A stretch of 64,000 nucleotides of DNA from Penium margaritaceum (Eukaryota; Streptophyta; Zygnematophyceae; Desmidiales; Peniaceae), in NCBI GenBank assembly GCA_023375785.1, contig SZWC01000031.1, forward strand, positions 762,565-826,564, read 5' to 3'. Position numbers and translations under genes: made by a program. Positions 21,444 through 32,170 of the stretch are shown here, one piece after another. Under the pieces are notes generated by a model. That model saw only the letters and a list, made by a program, of their open reading frames with translations, did no database searches and was not told where the DNA came from. The first letter of the stretch is position 1. Each line of letters begins with the position of its first letter.

Positions 21444-22229
21444 TATCAAACTGCTTGAGGCGACGGTCTAGAAAACGGATTTCGATACAATGGTTCCCGC
21501 CGACAGCTCTTGGTATTGCAACAAAGAGATGATATCACCCTCAGAGCCAAGGTTCTACATTGAGCAGTTCATAGGAATCATTTCCTTGCACTGTGTCCTT
21601 AACACCTGGTTACTTTCGCGCATGAGCGGACTCTTGGGGCTACGACCAACCAATGTTTCTTTAGTGTCTGCCTCTGGCAGACAACTCTGTTAGGAGTCCC
21701 AATGGTAAGAACAATACTCGATGACAGGCAACTCATGGGTTCTTAAAGTCCTATATCGAACCTCTAGCCTAGGCACGGAGTTGGTCCTTGGATGAGCCAC
21801 TTTTGGGGCAATCTGGATTACATCATCCCTCCTACCTACATGGCGCTCGCTGTGACCGCCAAGTGGCACGAGCGACCAAGAAGGACCTTAGAATGTTTTA
21901 TGATGTCTCTTAAAACCTTCTTGTCCCCCTTTTGGTCAAGAAGAATATTAGTCACTGGGCTGGGATTTGATCCAGAGATCTCTCGCTCCATAGACTAACC
22001 CTGGAATGTCTAAACCACAAGAAGTTGTCCTAGGTAGTGTCTTACTGGCTATACTATCTACTTTACACCAAGGGGACTTGCTCCAAAGGAGCAAGTCCCC
22101 TTGTGTATTTAGACCAGACTTAGGGAACTTACTCCAAGGGGGGACGGACTAGGCATGTACTGTACATGCCTAGTCCGTCCTATGCCTGTCAGAATATTAG
22201 CCATGGACAAGGAGCATATCAGGTCAATA
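21444..22229 (+). repeat. Family C solo LTR, copy 2, inserted in A4 gag
   Basis: 786 bp, TATCAAACTGCTTGAGG to AGGTCAATA, with an imperfect 5-bp duplication. It is the clearest proof that C is a mobile LTR. It contains two near-perfect hairpins: arms 22069-22084 / 22088-22103 (16 bp, loop AAA) and 22142-22160 / 22162-22180 (19 bp, one-base centre). Confidence 0.8.
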
Positions 22230-22234
22230 ACGTC

Positions 22235-22841
22235 GAGAGTTCGCTGGCTCTCCAGCGTCTTTTTTATTCGGTCGTAGTTCGTTGCAAATCCTCTCAGGGG
22301 AGGATGAAGCGGGTGTCTTCCACAGGGTTGCTGGACGCTTTTAGCTACTTCGCCAGTCTTTTATCCTGTCGAAGTACGCATGTATTTCTTCGTCATCCTG
22401 CATTTTCAACGCCATCATCTTCTTCTCTAAAAGCATGAGGAATGCAAGATCATTACTCTCACACTTCTCACAGAATGTGTCACACCCCTCTTTTGTAATA
22501 GCCTTGTCACTCAAGAACTGAACATGCGGGTTGGAGATTGTGTTGAAAAATAGCCTGTAGGCTTGCCTATCCTTCTTCTTCTACTCCTCATATACTTTTA
22601 ATGCAGCTATAGATGAACTCATACTTGCTGCATCTTTATGCAGCGTCTTCCCTACCACTACCTCCGTTGTGGTGATGCAGTTTGCTTGTGGAGGCGGAGC
22701 GCGCTCGTCGCCGCTCACCACCTCCCACAAGCCCCTCTCCTCCAAAACGAAGCCGGTACGGATCTTTGAAAACGTGAAGTTCATACGTCCTTCCAGCCTC
22801 TTCAAGGGCTTGGATGCTGCCACCACGCCAGCTGCTTCCAT
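22235..22841 (-). pseudogene. A4 gag N-terminal part
   Basis: ATG at 22841 opens MEAAGVVAASKPLKRLEGRMNFTFSKIRTGFVLEERGLWEVVSGDERAPP for 86 residues to a stop at 22581. Downstream homology continues (SVISNPHVQFLSDKAITKEGCDTFCEK-like, 22440-22560) with stops, up to the C LTR. The W of the FWKIR motif has become S. Confidence 0.8.
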
Positions 22842-23422
22842 TTTGAGCTTTGATGATGTTTAACGCTGCTTATAAGTAGTAACACTACCCCTATTTATAC
22901 TATTGATTCTACTAGAAATCTGTCTAACACAAAATTCAGCTCAAAGCCTTTTAAATCGACCTATAAAAGAGGGTCATCATTGGGGAATTTGAAGAGATAC
23001 CCTTTTGAAAATAGGGTATACTGCTGCTCTTATTCCATCTCAGACTAGCCAACTTGTAAATAGAGTTTAGGGTTTAGGTACCAACTGAATGCAAATAATT
23101 TTGCATCAATGGAAATCTTAGGAAAAATACATCAATCTACATATGCTACTTCTTAAATTGGACAAAAAAATGAGAGTTATGGTCATCACAAGGTGACGGT
23201 CTTACTTAGAGACAAGAGTTTACCCGTGGTCAACCTCGTTTGAGCATAACTCTCAATTTGACTGTTGGATCTTCGTGATCTTGGTCTCGTTGGAAAGCTT
23301 GTTTTTTGTACTTGAAGATCTAGTGATAGACTGTCAGTATTGACATGTGGACTCAAACTCGTCACTCTCAAAGTGACGGCCTACGCTGGCTGAAAGTGGC
23401 ACAACCTGGCTCTGATATCAAG
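22842..23422 (-). promoter_or_regulatory. A4 leader with PBS, and a second telomere-like insert at 23066-23078
   Basis: Leader of the usual type; PBS complement CTGGCTCTGATATCAAG at 23406-23422. The stem-loop just inside the PBS is conserved (23350-23372). At 23066-23078 the string TTTAGGGTTTAGG replaces the AACGGCGTTTCTCCCAAACG seen in other copies. Confidence 0.75.
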
Positions 23423-24022
23423 TGTTGGAACTCGAGGAGAGAGGGACCCTTGTAGCAGCAATGTGGGACTCAAAAGGCATCACTTGTTCTGAAGAGTGGG
23501 TATTGAATCACTTCAAATGATGGAGTATGTATAGAATAAGAGCTTGGGTAAGTCAGCCCTCTCTTAAGCCACACCACTTAGCCATGTAGGCTAAGGCTCA
23601 CACTAGAGTCCATAATCTCACACAAGAGACAAAATCAGCCCAGCTATCATGCTAACCACTCAAACACAACCTAGAGTGCTGGAAAATGGTCTCATGGCAT
23701 ACTCCTAGTGGTCACATAACCCACAATCCCATAGAGAATCGCCATGTGTCCATGGCTAGCACACAAGGATCTCACCTCACCTAAAACGTAAGGAGAGATA
23801 CCTTTTCCCTAGTCAACACACTCTGACAAGGCAATCCGAGAATCTAGGACCTCTTTGGGTGTTTCTCCCATCAGGTCTTGACCTTAGACCTCTTGCCTTT
23901 TTCTTTTCTCAGGCTAAGACATGGAGCCATTGCCCATGGTCACTTAGGAACCGGCGGTCGATGATCCCGGAAACAAAAAAAATCCCCAATCCGACAGTTA
24001 GATCAGCCTGAAACTTGGACCG
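23423..24022 (-). repeat. 5' LTR of A4, part 1 (split by D)
   Basis: TGTTGGAACTCGAGGAGAG to AAACTTGGACCG; its last five bases GACCG (24018-24022) are the D target site. The other part is 32171-32296. Confidence 0.9.
24018..24022. other. D target-site duplication, left copy (GACCG)
   Basis: GACCG before TGTGAAAATTAG; repeated at 32166-32170 after ...TTTTCCAACA. Intact A LTRs read TTGGACCGTAGACATT across this point. Confidence 0.95.
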
Positions 24023-25215
24023 TGTGAAAATTAGCACTTCTCCAAGATCACAGGTATCTCACGAGATACAACAAATCAAGCAACTGTGACTGAAATACAC
24101 CGTGTTGTACACACTGCAACTGTACGCTGCAAAGAATCACTTTCTGTTACACAATGACGATTCAAGAGGTTACACAGAAGTCAGAAGTACACGGCTCGTC
24201 TCTTGAACTTTCCAACGATATGCTATACTTCCAAAATGGTGCAGTACAGACGAAGAAATCTACAAATGAAACTACTACCTATTTATACTAGTCTAGTGGC
24301 TAGGAAATACAAAGAGCAAGCAAAATGCACAAGCTTGGTCTGTCCGGTACGCTTGTGTCTTCCTTCAGCGTCCCGGACGCCGGTCGGTGTTCCCAGGCAC
24401 CGATCGACCAAGGTTGGCGGATGCCCAGCGCCCTCGGTGCGATCCACGGACGAGATCATCCCGTTCTGCGGCAGGTCCTCTGCTCCCGTCGATCTTCTCG
24501 CTCGTTGGGTGAAGAGGAGCTCGTGCTCGCACTCTCGATCCCGCGACGGCTGCGATCGCTCCATCGTCTGCGTGATGCTCTCCGATCCATCGATCCATTG
24601 TTTATAAAGATCCCGCAGCTCCGTTCTCTCGATCCGATGTCTCGATCGAAGCCCGTCCATCTACTCCGATCTTCGGTCTGTGTTTTCGCTGCTCCACCGT
24701 TTGCCACGTCAGTACCTATTGTATCGGGAGGAGCTCACGCTCGCACTCTCGTACTTGCACTCGGTCCTCACCGAGGCCATAACCCGTACTTCGGCAAATC
24801 ACGCCAGAACTTAAGGTGGCCGTCCACATTCTTCTGGTAGATCAATAGGAGGCTACGGCAGGCCCTCGTACCGGGTTAGACTCCCGGGCGACGGTAACTG
24901 ACCCCGCCATCGGTAGAGCAGAGTCCAATGGTGTAAAGTCCGGTAGAGTAGGCGGAGGGGTGGGGGAGAGAGTGGCGACCTCTCCCCCAGTCCTCTTGCC
25001 TTTTTATCCCAAGTGCCCATGCCGAGCACAAAGTAGGCCACTTGTGAGATAGTGACATAATCTATGTCACTTTTCTCCTTTTGCCCATATCTCCAGATCG
25101 AACCATCCAAATTGGCTGAAATTTGGACAGTGGACGGCTGACAAGGAGATCTATCCATTCGTCCCACCCGATCAGGAATCGGCCTTGTAATGATGAAGAT
25201 CCTGATTTTCCAACA
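24023..25215 (-). repeat. 3' LTR of D
   Basis: 1193 bp, sense ends TGTTGGAAAATCAGG...AATTTTCACA. GC-rich in the middle (24350-24560). Ends at the PPT (25216). Confidence 0.95.
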
Positions 25216-25227
25216 TTCCCCCCCTTG
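25216..25227 (-). other. D polypurine tract
   Basis: Sense CAAGGGGGGGAA directly before the 3' LTR. Confidence 0.85.
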
Positions 25228-25254
25228 AATGCCAAGCCCGAGAAGGAGGGGCAT

Positions 25255-26034
25255 TCAAGCAGAAAAGTAGGCGGCAAAGAAAAGAAGGCAAGGCAGGGGC
25301 ACGCACGTCCAAAAAACGCTCATCGATGGTGGAGATGAGACTTCCCCCCCCCCCGGGCGGCCCAAGCCGATGCCAAACAAAACAGCAGAACAGGAGGCAC
25401 CCGGTGGACTTAATGTACCCATTTTGGGGCAATGCCTAGGCAGAACCGTACGGCAGACTGAGGGATACCAGCGGGGAGCCTCTTTCCCGGACACATGGGG
25501 GATCAAGTCCCACACATGGCCGGGCCCCGTGGTGAGCCGACATCCACAGTCCACCATGGGTTTCTGACTGCAGAAGGCAAATGGCGAGGTAAAGAATGAA
25601 ACAGAAATGCGAAAAGAGAAAGCGCGGCCCCAGGGAGGAGGAGAAGAGAAGCGGAGCGCGGACAAAACTCGAAAAGGAAGTCCGAGGCGGACACCTGGAG
25701 TATGGCGCGTAGCGGGGAGCGAGCCGTACCCTCGATATTGTCGGGATGCGAGGAGCGAGCCGCGAGACAGCCCGGAGTGCGAAGAGGACACAGGAAAGAG
25801 AGGTAGAAGCTGTTGCGAAAGAGCGGAGAGAGGCGCAGGCGCCACGCACGGCCACCGGGTCCAACGCCTCATATGGGGAAACCCGGGAGGCCATGCAGGG
25901 AGCGCGAGAGAGGGCAGAGCGAAGAGGTGAGGGGCGTGGCGGCCAACCGCAACCCGCGTCCGTGCCAACGCCTCATGTGGGGGGCACGGAAGCAGGAGGG
26001 GAGAGCGGCATTGCCGTTGGTCATCTTCGTCCAT
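25255..26034 (-). CDS. Extra ORF of D between RNase H and the 3' LTR, 259 aa, unknown
   Basis: An uninterrupted sense-strand frame in the GC-rich region after pol, where Sireviruses and some other plant LTR elements carry an extra ORF. The product begins MDEDDQRQCRSPLLL and is rich in Pro, Ser, Arg, Leu and Cys, with hydrophobic runs near the middle (FSFRISVSFFTS) and the C-terminus (PLPCLLFFAAYFSA). I recognise no domain. GC-rich DNA keeps frames open by chance, and an overlapping frame (25436-25894) is open too, so coding is unproven. Copies of CATGAGGCGTTGG within it (complement at 25861, 25965 and just beyond at 26036) suggest growth by duplication. Confidence 0.3.
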   Translation of the reverse strand: MDEDDQRQCRSPLLLPCPPHEALARTRVAVGRHAPHLFALPSLALPAWPPGFPHMRRWTRWPCVAPAPLSALSQQLLPLFPVSSSHSGLSRGSLLASRQYRGYGSLPATRHTPGVRLGLPFRVLSALRFSSPPPWGRAFSFRISVSFFTSPFAFCSQKPMVDCGCRLTTGPGHVWDLIPHVSGKEAPRWYPSVCRTVLPRHCPKMGTLSPPGASCSAVLFGIGLGRPGGGEVSSPPSMSVFWTCVPLPCLLFFAAYFSA

Positions 26035-26109
26035 CCCAACGCCTCATGCGGGGGGGACGGAAGAAGAGGACCCAGAGGATGCAGGAGCAGGGAGAGAGAG
26101 AGCAAGCCG

Positions 26110-27488
26110 AGGCGAGCACAAAGCGCAGCATGACGGTCGGCAGAAAGAGGCTTGGTGAAGATGTCAGCGGGTTGCTGCTCGGTAGGAACGTAGAGCATGC
26201 GAACCTCACCGTCGGCAACGGCGTCACGGACGTAGTGATACTGCTGGCGAACGTGTTTGGTGCGATCATGGAGGACGGGATCCTCAGAGAGGGCATTGGC
26301 ACCTTCGTTGTCGCAGTGGATGGTGGTCGGTGCAAGTTGGTCGAAGCCGAGTTCAGAAAGAAACATGCGAAGCCAGACAGCTTCACGGGTGGCTTCACTC
26401 TCAGCGATGTATTCGGCTTCGGTGGAGGACAGAGCCACCACGGATTGCTTCTTTGAGCGCCAACTGACGGGGCCTCCATTGAGAAGAAAGACGTAGCCAG
26501 ACGTCGATCGACTGGTGGCGTGATCACCGGAGAGGTCCGCGTCGCAGAAGCCATGAAGAATGTTGTCACCAGTGGAAGAGTACCGAATTCGAAGGTCGGC
26601 GGTGGAGCGCAAGTAGCGAACGCTTCGTTTGGCCGCAACGATGTGAGCGGCAGTGGTGTTCTGGCAGCCTTGGCTGAGGATGCCGACAGCATAGGACAGA
26701 TCAGGACGTGTGGTAACAGAGGCATAGATCAGGGAGCCCACCATGCTGGGAAAAACTTTGGCGTCAGCGGGAGCAAGAAGATCCGCCGGAGTGGGGACAT
26801 TGGTGAGGCCATGCTGGAGAGCCAAGGGTGTAGCCATAGGGTTGGCGTCACCAAGTTGAAACTTATCAGTGACACGTTGTGCATACGTGGCTTGATTGAG
26901 AACGATGTGACTGTCCTGCTGTTGGTGTACTTGAATGCCGAGATAATATTTCAAGGGACCCATGTCGCTCATCTCAAAACGCCGAGACAGCTGATCCTTG
27001 AAAGCGGAGATGGTGTCCAGCGTGGGACCAAACAGGATGAGGTCATCGATATGGAGAATGATGCCGATGGTGTTAGCTCCGGAGCGATAGTAGATCGAGT
27101 GGTCAGAATAGAGACGGGTCAGACTTTGCCCAAGGAAGAACTCATGGATCTTGAGATTCCAGACGTGGGGCCTGTTTGAGCCCGTAGAGAGAGCGCTTGA
27201 GATGACATACGAGATGAGCCTGTTAGGTTCCACGAAGCCCTTGGGTTGTGTCATGTAGATGGTCTCATTCAGATCCCCGTTGAGAAAGGCGCATTTGACA
27301 TCCATCTGATGCAGAATCCAATGGTTAGCAGCAGCAAGAGACAGAATGACACGGATGGAGGAATACTTGGCCACTGGGGCGAAGGTGTCACTATAGTTGA
27401 CGCCGAGAACCTGACTATAACCACGGGCCACGAGGCGAGCTTTGTATCGTTCAGGCTCGCCGGCACTATTGAGGTTTTTACAAAACAC
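26110..27488 (-). pseudogene. D reverse transcriptase and RNase H
   Basis: One long frame (to 25869, 539 codons) holds RT and RNase H. In order: ERYKARLVARGYSQVLGVNY, HQMDVKCAFLNGDLNETIYM (motif A Asp present), an altered stretch where YGLKQAPRAW is expected (ALSTGSNRPHVWNLKIHEF), the catalytic box as LHIDDLILF (VDD to IDD), SDMGPLKYYLGIQV, then RNase H with GFCDADLSGDHATSRSTSGY, QSVVALSSTEAEYIAESEATREAVWL, CDNEGANALSEDPVLHDRTKHV and ADIFTKPLS. Possibly active apart from the altered middle; the frame runs about 75 codons past RNase H. Confidence 0.85.
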
Positions 27489-28253
27489 CCACTTGCAAGT
27501 AACGACAGGTTGGTCCGGCGGCTGAGGGACAAGCTCCCATGTACCTTGTTTTTTAAGCTGATCAAATTCCTCTTGGCTGGCTTGGCGCCAAAGAGCCGCA
27601 TCAGGTCAACGCATGGCATCCTTGTAGCTGATGGGGTCGATGAGTTGAGTGACGAGAGCACTGTCATCTTCATCATCGGACGTGTGGAGCATGGCGAGTT
27701 GAAAATACGTTGGGGTAATGCGGTTGCGGGTGGAGCGACGTAGACCAGGGATGGCAGCAGACAGCAGCAGAGCATCCGGTGCTGACGATGGAAGGGATTC
27801 ACCAGTAGTGTGTTCATGAGGATGCACTGGAGGAAGCACATCAGCATGTTCATCGGCGACAGGGTCAACGTTGAACTTCTGAATGGGCTCGGGAGCCGTG
27901 TCCATAGGTATGGTGACGATGGGTGAAGTCGGGAGGATCCTTGTGTTGAGGAAGGTGGTTTCATCGAAGATGGGTTATCGTGCACGGGCCACGGTTTGCG
28001 TAGCAGGATCCCAAACTCTGTAGATGTCATTGTTGTCTTCATATCCAAGAAAGATACAGGCCTTAGACCGCGGCTCCAACTTGGAGCGATGTTCAGGGCG
28101 TAGCCAGACGTGAGCGGTGTAGTCAAAGATGTGAATCTGTTGCAGATGGGGTTTCGCACCGGTCCATGCTTCATATGGTGTATGAGTAGCACTAGGAAGT
28201 TTGACTGTGGGCAGTCGGTTGGTAATGTAGGCTGCAGTGGAGAGAGCCTCCCC
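27489..28253 (-). pseudogene. D integrase C-terminus, linker and RT start
   Basis: Joins the integrase frame (ends at a TAG at 28254) to the RT frame. Complement shows AAYITNRLPTVKLPSATHTPYEAWTGAKPH, LEPRSKACIFLGYEDNNDIYRVWDP, the linker DTAPEPIQKFNVDPVADEHAD, LRRSTRNRITPTYFQLA, then RT start GTWELVPQPPDQPVVTCKWVF. A TGA near 27605 and a frame change are the main lesions. Confidence 0.8.
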
Positions 28254-29300
28254 CTAAAAGACGGATGGTAGTACAGCTGTGTGTAGCATTGTCCGAGCGC
28301 GTTCCAGAAGAGTCTGATTCATGCGCTCAGCCTTCCCATTTTGTTGAGGCGTGTAGGGAACAGTGCGTTGGTGTTGAATACCTTTCTGCTGGAAGAAAGA
28401 GAAGAGTGAGTGACAAATGAACTCACCGCCATTGTCAGTTCGGATTTTCTTCACGGTGACGTTGGTTTCATTTTCAATCTGCCGCATCCGGATCTTGATG
28501 ATATCGGCGGCTTCGTTTTTGTAGCGGAGAAACTTGACCCAAACGAAATGACTGTAGTCATCGATGATGACCAAGAAGTAGTACTTGTTTGATAGGGAAC
28601 CTTCCTTGATGTAGCAGAGGTCCATGTGATGCAGTTCTAGCTTTTGTGTTGTCGTTGTAGTTGGATGAGCCTTGAATGGTTTTTGATGTTGTTTACCTGT
28701 CAAACAGCCGCTACATGGTGTTGTGTCGGAAGGCTTCGTGAGTCCAGATGGGAGATCATGAACCCATTGTTGTTGTGCCATGTTGTGTAGGGTGGCATAG
28801 TTGACGTGGGCAAGCCGACGATGCCATAAGTCAGTTGTGGAAGTAGCCGAGGTGGGATGACGGCTGTCAGGAAAAACAGCTGCCATAAATGCGACTTCTG
28901 GTTCATTTGTCAGCATAGCTGATGGCACCTCCTCCGAGTCGAGAATTGTCAGGTGACCAGTGCGAGTAGCATAGGCTGCTAGATTCCCTTTGGTGTCCAG
29001 AATCTTGCAGTTCTTGTCCAGATCAAAAATCAGTCTGAAGCCGTTGTCGTTGATGCGTCCTACGGATAGGAGATTGGCCGCAAGTTCGAGGACGAATAAA
29101 ACCTGGCTGAAGGTGCGCGTCACTTGTTGCCCTTTAAGGGTAATAAGCACTCGCACTGTACCTTCACCATAGGCCGGGATGAGTCGTCCATCACCCACAC
29201 GAACTCCGCGAGGTTGTGCGTACTGGGTGTAGGTGGTGAACCATTCCTTGCGACAGGTCATATGCTTGGTACATCCTGAGTCAATAATCCAGGCAAGGAC
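28254..29300 (-). pseudogene. D protease, pre-integrase zinc finger and integrase core
   Basis: Protease active site AWIIDSGCTKHMTCRKEW (DSG at 29274-29282), NLLSVGRINDNGF, then the zinc-binding pre-integrase segment LWHRRLAHVNYATL...CSGCLTGKQ, and the integrase core with HHMDLCYIKEG (first Asp), YYFLVIIDDYSHFVW, RTDNGGEF (second Asp) and TPQQNGKAERMNQTL (Glu). All three DDE residues are present. The frame ends at a TAG at 28254 just after LPSVF, where W is expected, consistent with TGG to TAG. Confidence 0.9.
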
Positions 29301-30940
29301 TCCGGCAGGAGTAGGTAGGCACAGTCAATGGAGCACATTGCCAGTTCTTCCAAAATGGGTTTTTCGTGATTGATTGAGGAGTCAAAACTTGCCCCGCTTG
29401 AGTCTGAAGGATGTTGTTCGAAGTCGGTTGCGTCGGCTGTAAAAACATTTAGTTGGGGAATGGGGTCACTGTCCGGGTTTTGCTTCATGTCGGCAGAATT
29501 GTAACCTGTAAAACCTGAGATGAGATGGGAAAAGTCAGCCAACAGTGTTGAAAAGACTGAGAGAAAGGCTGATGGTGTCTCATCAGTGAGGAGAGCATGC
29601 GGAGTGTTGTGCGTTGGCGCATTGAATCGCGGTCGTTGGTCTGGACGAGTCGGACAGTCAAGTTGGATGTGCCCCTTTTTGTTGCATCGCCAACAGATGC
29701 GATCCCCTGGGTGAACATAAGGCCTGGGAGCCTGTTGAGGATATCTAGGTCGAGGTTGATACGTGGCTTGAGTGCCTTGGTTGGTGTTGGGACAAATGTT
29801 CCCATAGGTCTCGTATTTCTTTGTTCGTCGATCTGGACGTCCTTGACATTTGGCGTAAACTCTGACTTTGCCACCGTTTTCTTTGATATAGGCATCTTCG
29901 TCAAGCATGAGAGCCTGTGTTGCCTTCTCAATGGTCAGCACATGTGGCTTGGCGGCTACTGCCGCTACGGCCGCTACTGGTCCTGCTGCTGCTTGTACTA
30001 CTGCTGCTGCTCCGGGAATAGCGTTCCCAATGGCGTCTAGAGCACTTTTGACAGCAGACCCGATGAGTGCAATGTTTTCATCATCTTCCTATCGATCGTT
30101 GTTGAAGGTTTGTAGTCGCTTCACTGTGTGTTGAAAACGTGTAGGAAGACTCTGAAACAAGGTCTGAACAAGCACTCTTTCAGAGATAACTTCACCCAAG
30201 GCTGTGATGCGACTGGAGAGATATTTCAGATGACTGATATGATCCTCAAACCGAGTGTGTTCCTCCATTTTTTTAGTGTGAAACTCTTTGAGTAGATGAC
30301 CCAGCTCATCGTCGCTGATCTTGTGGTAACGTTGCTTGAGACCTCGCCATGTAGTTCTCGAACAGAGGTCCACATTACCGTCGCTAATGAGAAATTTGAG
30401 CCACTCTTCCAGTTACATAGCCAGGATTGCAAAAGCTTGGTCGCACCGCCTTTTATGACTGATTTTCTCCTCGGCAGAGGCATTAGCGTCCACAACGTCT
30501 GTAGGTGGGTCGGTGACCACCCCCCATAGTCCTTTGTTCATGAATACCATTTTCATGTTGAACGCAAAAGATTGATAGTCATCACCGTTGAAGATTGGTA
30601 TCTTGAAATGATCATGATGGCCGCTTCCTGTGAGTAACGCCATGGCGACGACTGCTCCTGGTGAAGGCACCTNGAAATTTGAGCCGCTCTTCCAGTTGCA
30701 TAGCCAGGATTGCAAAAGCTTGGTCGCACCGCCTTTTATGACTGATTTTCTCCTCGGCAGAGGCATTAGCGTCCACAACGTCTGTAGGTGGGTCGGTGAC
30801 CACCCCCCATAGTCCTTTGTTCATGAATACCATTTTCATGTTGAACGCAAAAGATTGATAGTCATCACCGTTGAAGATTGGTATCTTGAAATGATCATGA
30901 TGGCCGCTTCCTGTGAGTAACGCCATGGCGATGACTGCTC
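29258..30940 (-). pseudogene. D gag with CCHC knuckle
   Basis: Likely start is the ATG of MALLTGSGHHDHFKIPIFNGDDY. The N-terminal gag (NMKMVFMNKGLWGVV, KRRCDQAFAILAMQLEE) is present twice because of the 282-bp duplication at the N. It continues with TWRGLKQRYHKISDDELGHLL, LVQTLFQSLPTRFQHTVKRLQ, a TAG near 30088, an Ala-rich stretch, and CWRCNKKGHIQLDC (29654-29695), a complete CX2CX4HX4C knuckle. Gag ends at 29258, while the protease is read in another frame (offset near 29300), so gag and pol would need a frameshift. Confidence 0.85.
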
Positions 30941-30955
30941 CTGGTGAAGGCACCT
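30391..30955. repeat. 282-bp duplication across the N at 30673 (unmerged contig overlap)
   Basis: 30391-30672 and 30674-30955 are the same sequence with about three mismatches, separated by exactly one N. Most simply two contig ends were joined without merging. Confidence 0.9.
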
Positions 30956-30958
30956 CCT

Positions 30959-30970
30959 GCTCTGATACCA
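30959..30970 (-). other. D primer-binding site
   Basis: Sense TGGTATCAGAGC, two bases inside the 5' LTR: complementary to the 3' end of initiator tRNA-Met. Confidence 0.9.
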
Positions 30971-30972
30971 AA

Positions 30973-32165
30973 TGTGAAAATTAGTACTTCTCCAGGATCA
31001 CAAGTATCTCAGGAGATACAACAAATCAAGCAACTGTGACTGAAATACACTGTGTTGTACACACTGCAACTGTACGCTGCAAAGAATCACTTTCTGTTAC
31101 ACACTGACGATTCAAGAGATTACACAAAATTCAGAAGTACACAGCTCGTCTCTTGAACTTTCCAACGATATGCTATACTTCCAAAATGGTGCAGTTAAGA
31201 TGAAGAAATCTACAAATGAAACTACTACCTATTTATACTAGTCTAGTGGCTAGGAAATACAAAGAGCAAGCAAAATGCACGAGCTTGGTCTGTCCGGTCC
31301 GCTTGTGTCTTCCTTGAGCGTCGCGGACGCCGGTCGGTGTTCCCAGGCACCGAGCGACCGAGGTTGGCGGATGCCCAGTGCCCTCGGTGCGATCTACTGA
31401 CGAGATCGTCCCGTTCTGCGGCAGGTCCTCTGCTCCCGTCGATCTTCTCGCTCGTCGGGTGAAGAGGAGCTCGTGCTCGCACTCTCGATCCCACGACGGC
31501 TGCGATTGCTCCATCGTTTGCGCGATGCTCTCCGATCCATCGATCCATTGTTTATAAAGATCCCGCAGCTCCGTTCTCTCGATCCGATGTCTCGATCGAA
31601 GCCCGTCCATCTGCTCCGATCTTCGGTCCGTGTTTCCGCTGCTCCACCGTTCGCCACGTCAGTACCTATCGTATCGGGAGGAGCTCACGCTCGCACTCTC
31701 GTACTTGCACTCGGTCCTCACCGAGGCCATAACCTGTACTTCCGCAAGTTACGCCAGAACTTAATGTGGCCGTCCACATTCTTCTGGTAGATCAACAGGA
31801 GGCTGCGGCAGGCCCTCGTACCGGGTTAGACTCCCGGGCGACGGTAATTGACCCCGCCATTGGTAGAGCAGAGTCCAATAGTGTAGAGTCCGGTAGAGTA
31901 GGCGGAGGGGTGGGGGAGAGAGTGACGACCTCTCATCCAGTCCTCTTGCCTTTTTATCCCAAGTGCCCATGCCGAGCACAAAGTAGGCCACTTGTGAGAT
32001 AGTGACATAATCTATGTCACTTTTCTCCTTTTGCCCATATCTCGAGATCGAACCATCCAAATTGGCTGAAATTTGGACAGTGGACGGCTGACGAGGAGAT
32101 CTGTCCATTGGTCCCACCTGATCAGGAATCGGCCTTGTAGTGACGAAGATCCTGATTTTCCAACA
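30973..32165 (-). repeat. 5' LTR of D
   Basis: 1193 bp, same length as the 3' LTR by my coordinates. Differences are mostly single substitutions. Confidence 0.95.
31230..31237 (-). promoter_or_regulatory. Probable TATA box of D
   Basis: Sense TATAAATA within CTAGTATAAATAGGTAG, in the 5' LTR; identical at 24280-24287 in the 3' LTR. The only strong TATA-like string I see in this LTR. Confidence 0.55.
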
Positions 32166-32170
32166 GACCG

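Larger units (their letters stand above)
24023..32165 (-). mobile_element. Family D copia element, structurally complete (Copia order), nested in the A4 LTR
   Basis: Two LTRs of 1193 bp (24023-25215 and 30973-32165), GACCG on both sides, PBS, gag with CCHC, protease, integrase, RT and RNase H in copia order, a ~900-bp GC-rich 3' extension, and a PPT. It is the best-preserved element here, with few stops, although about two dozen LTR-LTR differences can be counted by eye in the first ~460 bp, so it is not recent. The gag region holds an assembly duplication around the N at 30673. Confidence 0.95.

Noticed and set aside
22142-22180. The 39-base palindrome as a transcription terminator
   Set aside because: This is plant repeat DNA; a stem without context is better explained as an inverted micro-duplication in a solo LTR.
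24203-24840. Open frames on both strands in the D LTRs (also 31233-31790)
   Set aside because: They lie inside LTRs, are Arg/Ser-rich from GC-rich sequence, and differ between the two LTR copies by frame-neutral noise only because the LTRs are similar.
25746-26456. Plus-strand 236-codon frame across D RNase H and the GC-rich extension
   Set aside because: It is antisense to a clear RNase H and shows no domain; long antisense frames are common opposite GC-rich pol sequence.
26520-27743. Long plus-strand frames (219 and 165 codons) in D
   Set aside because: Antisense shadows of D RT; no known motif, and no start context.
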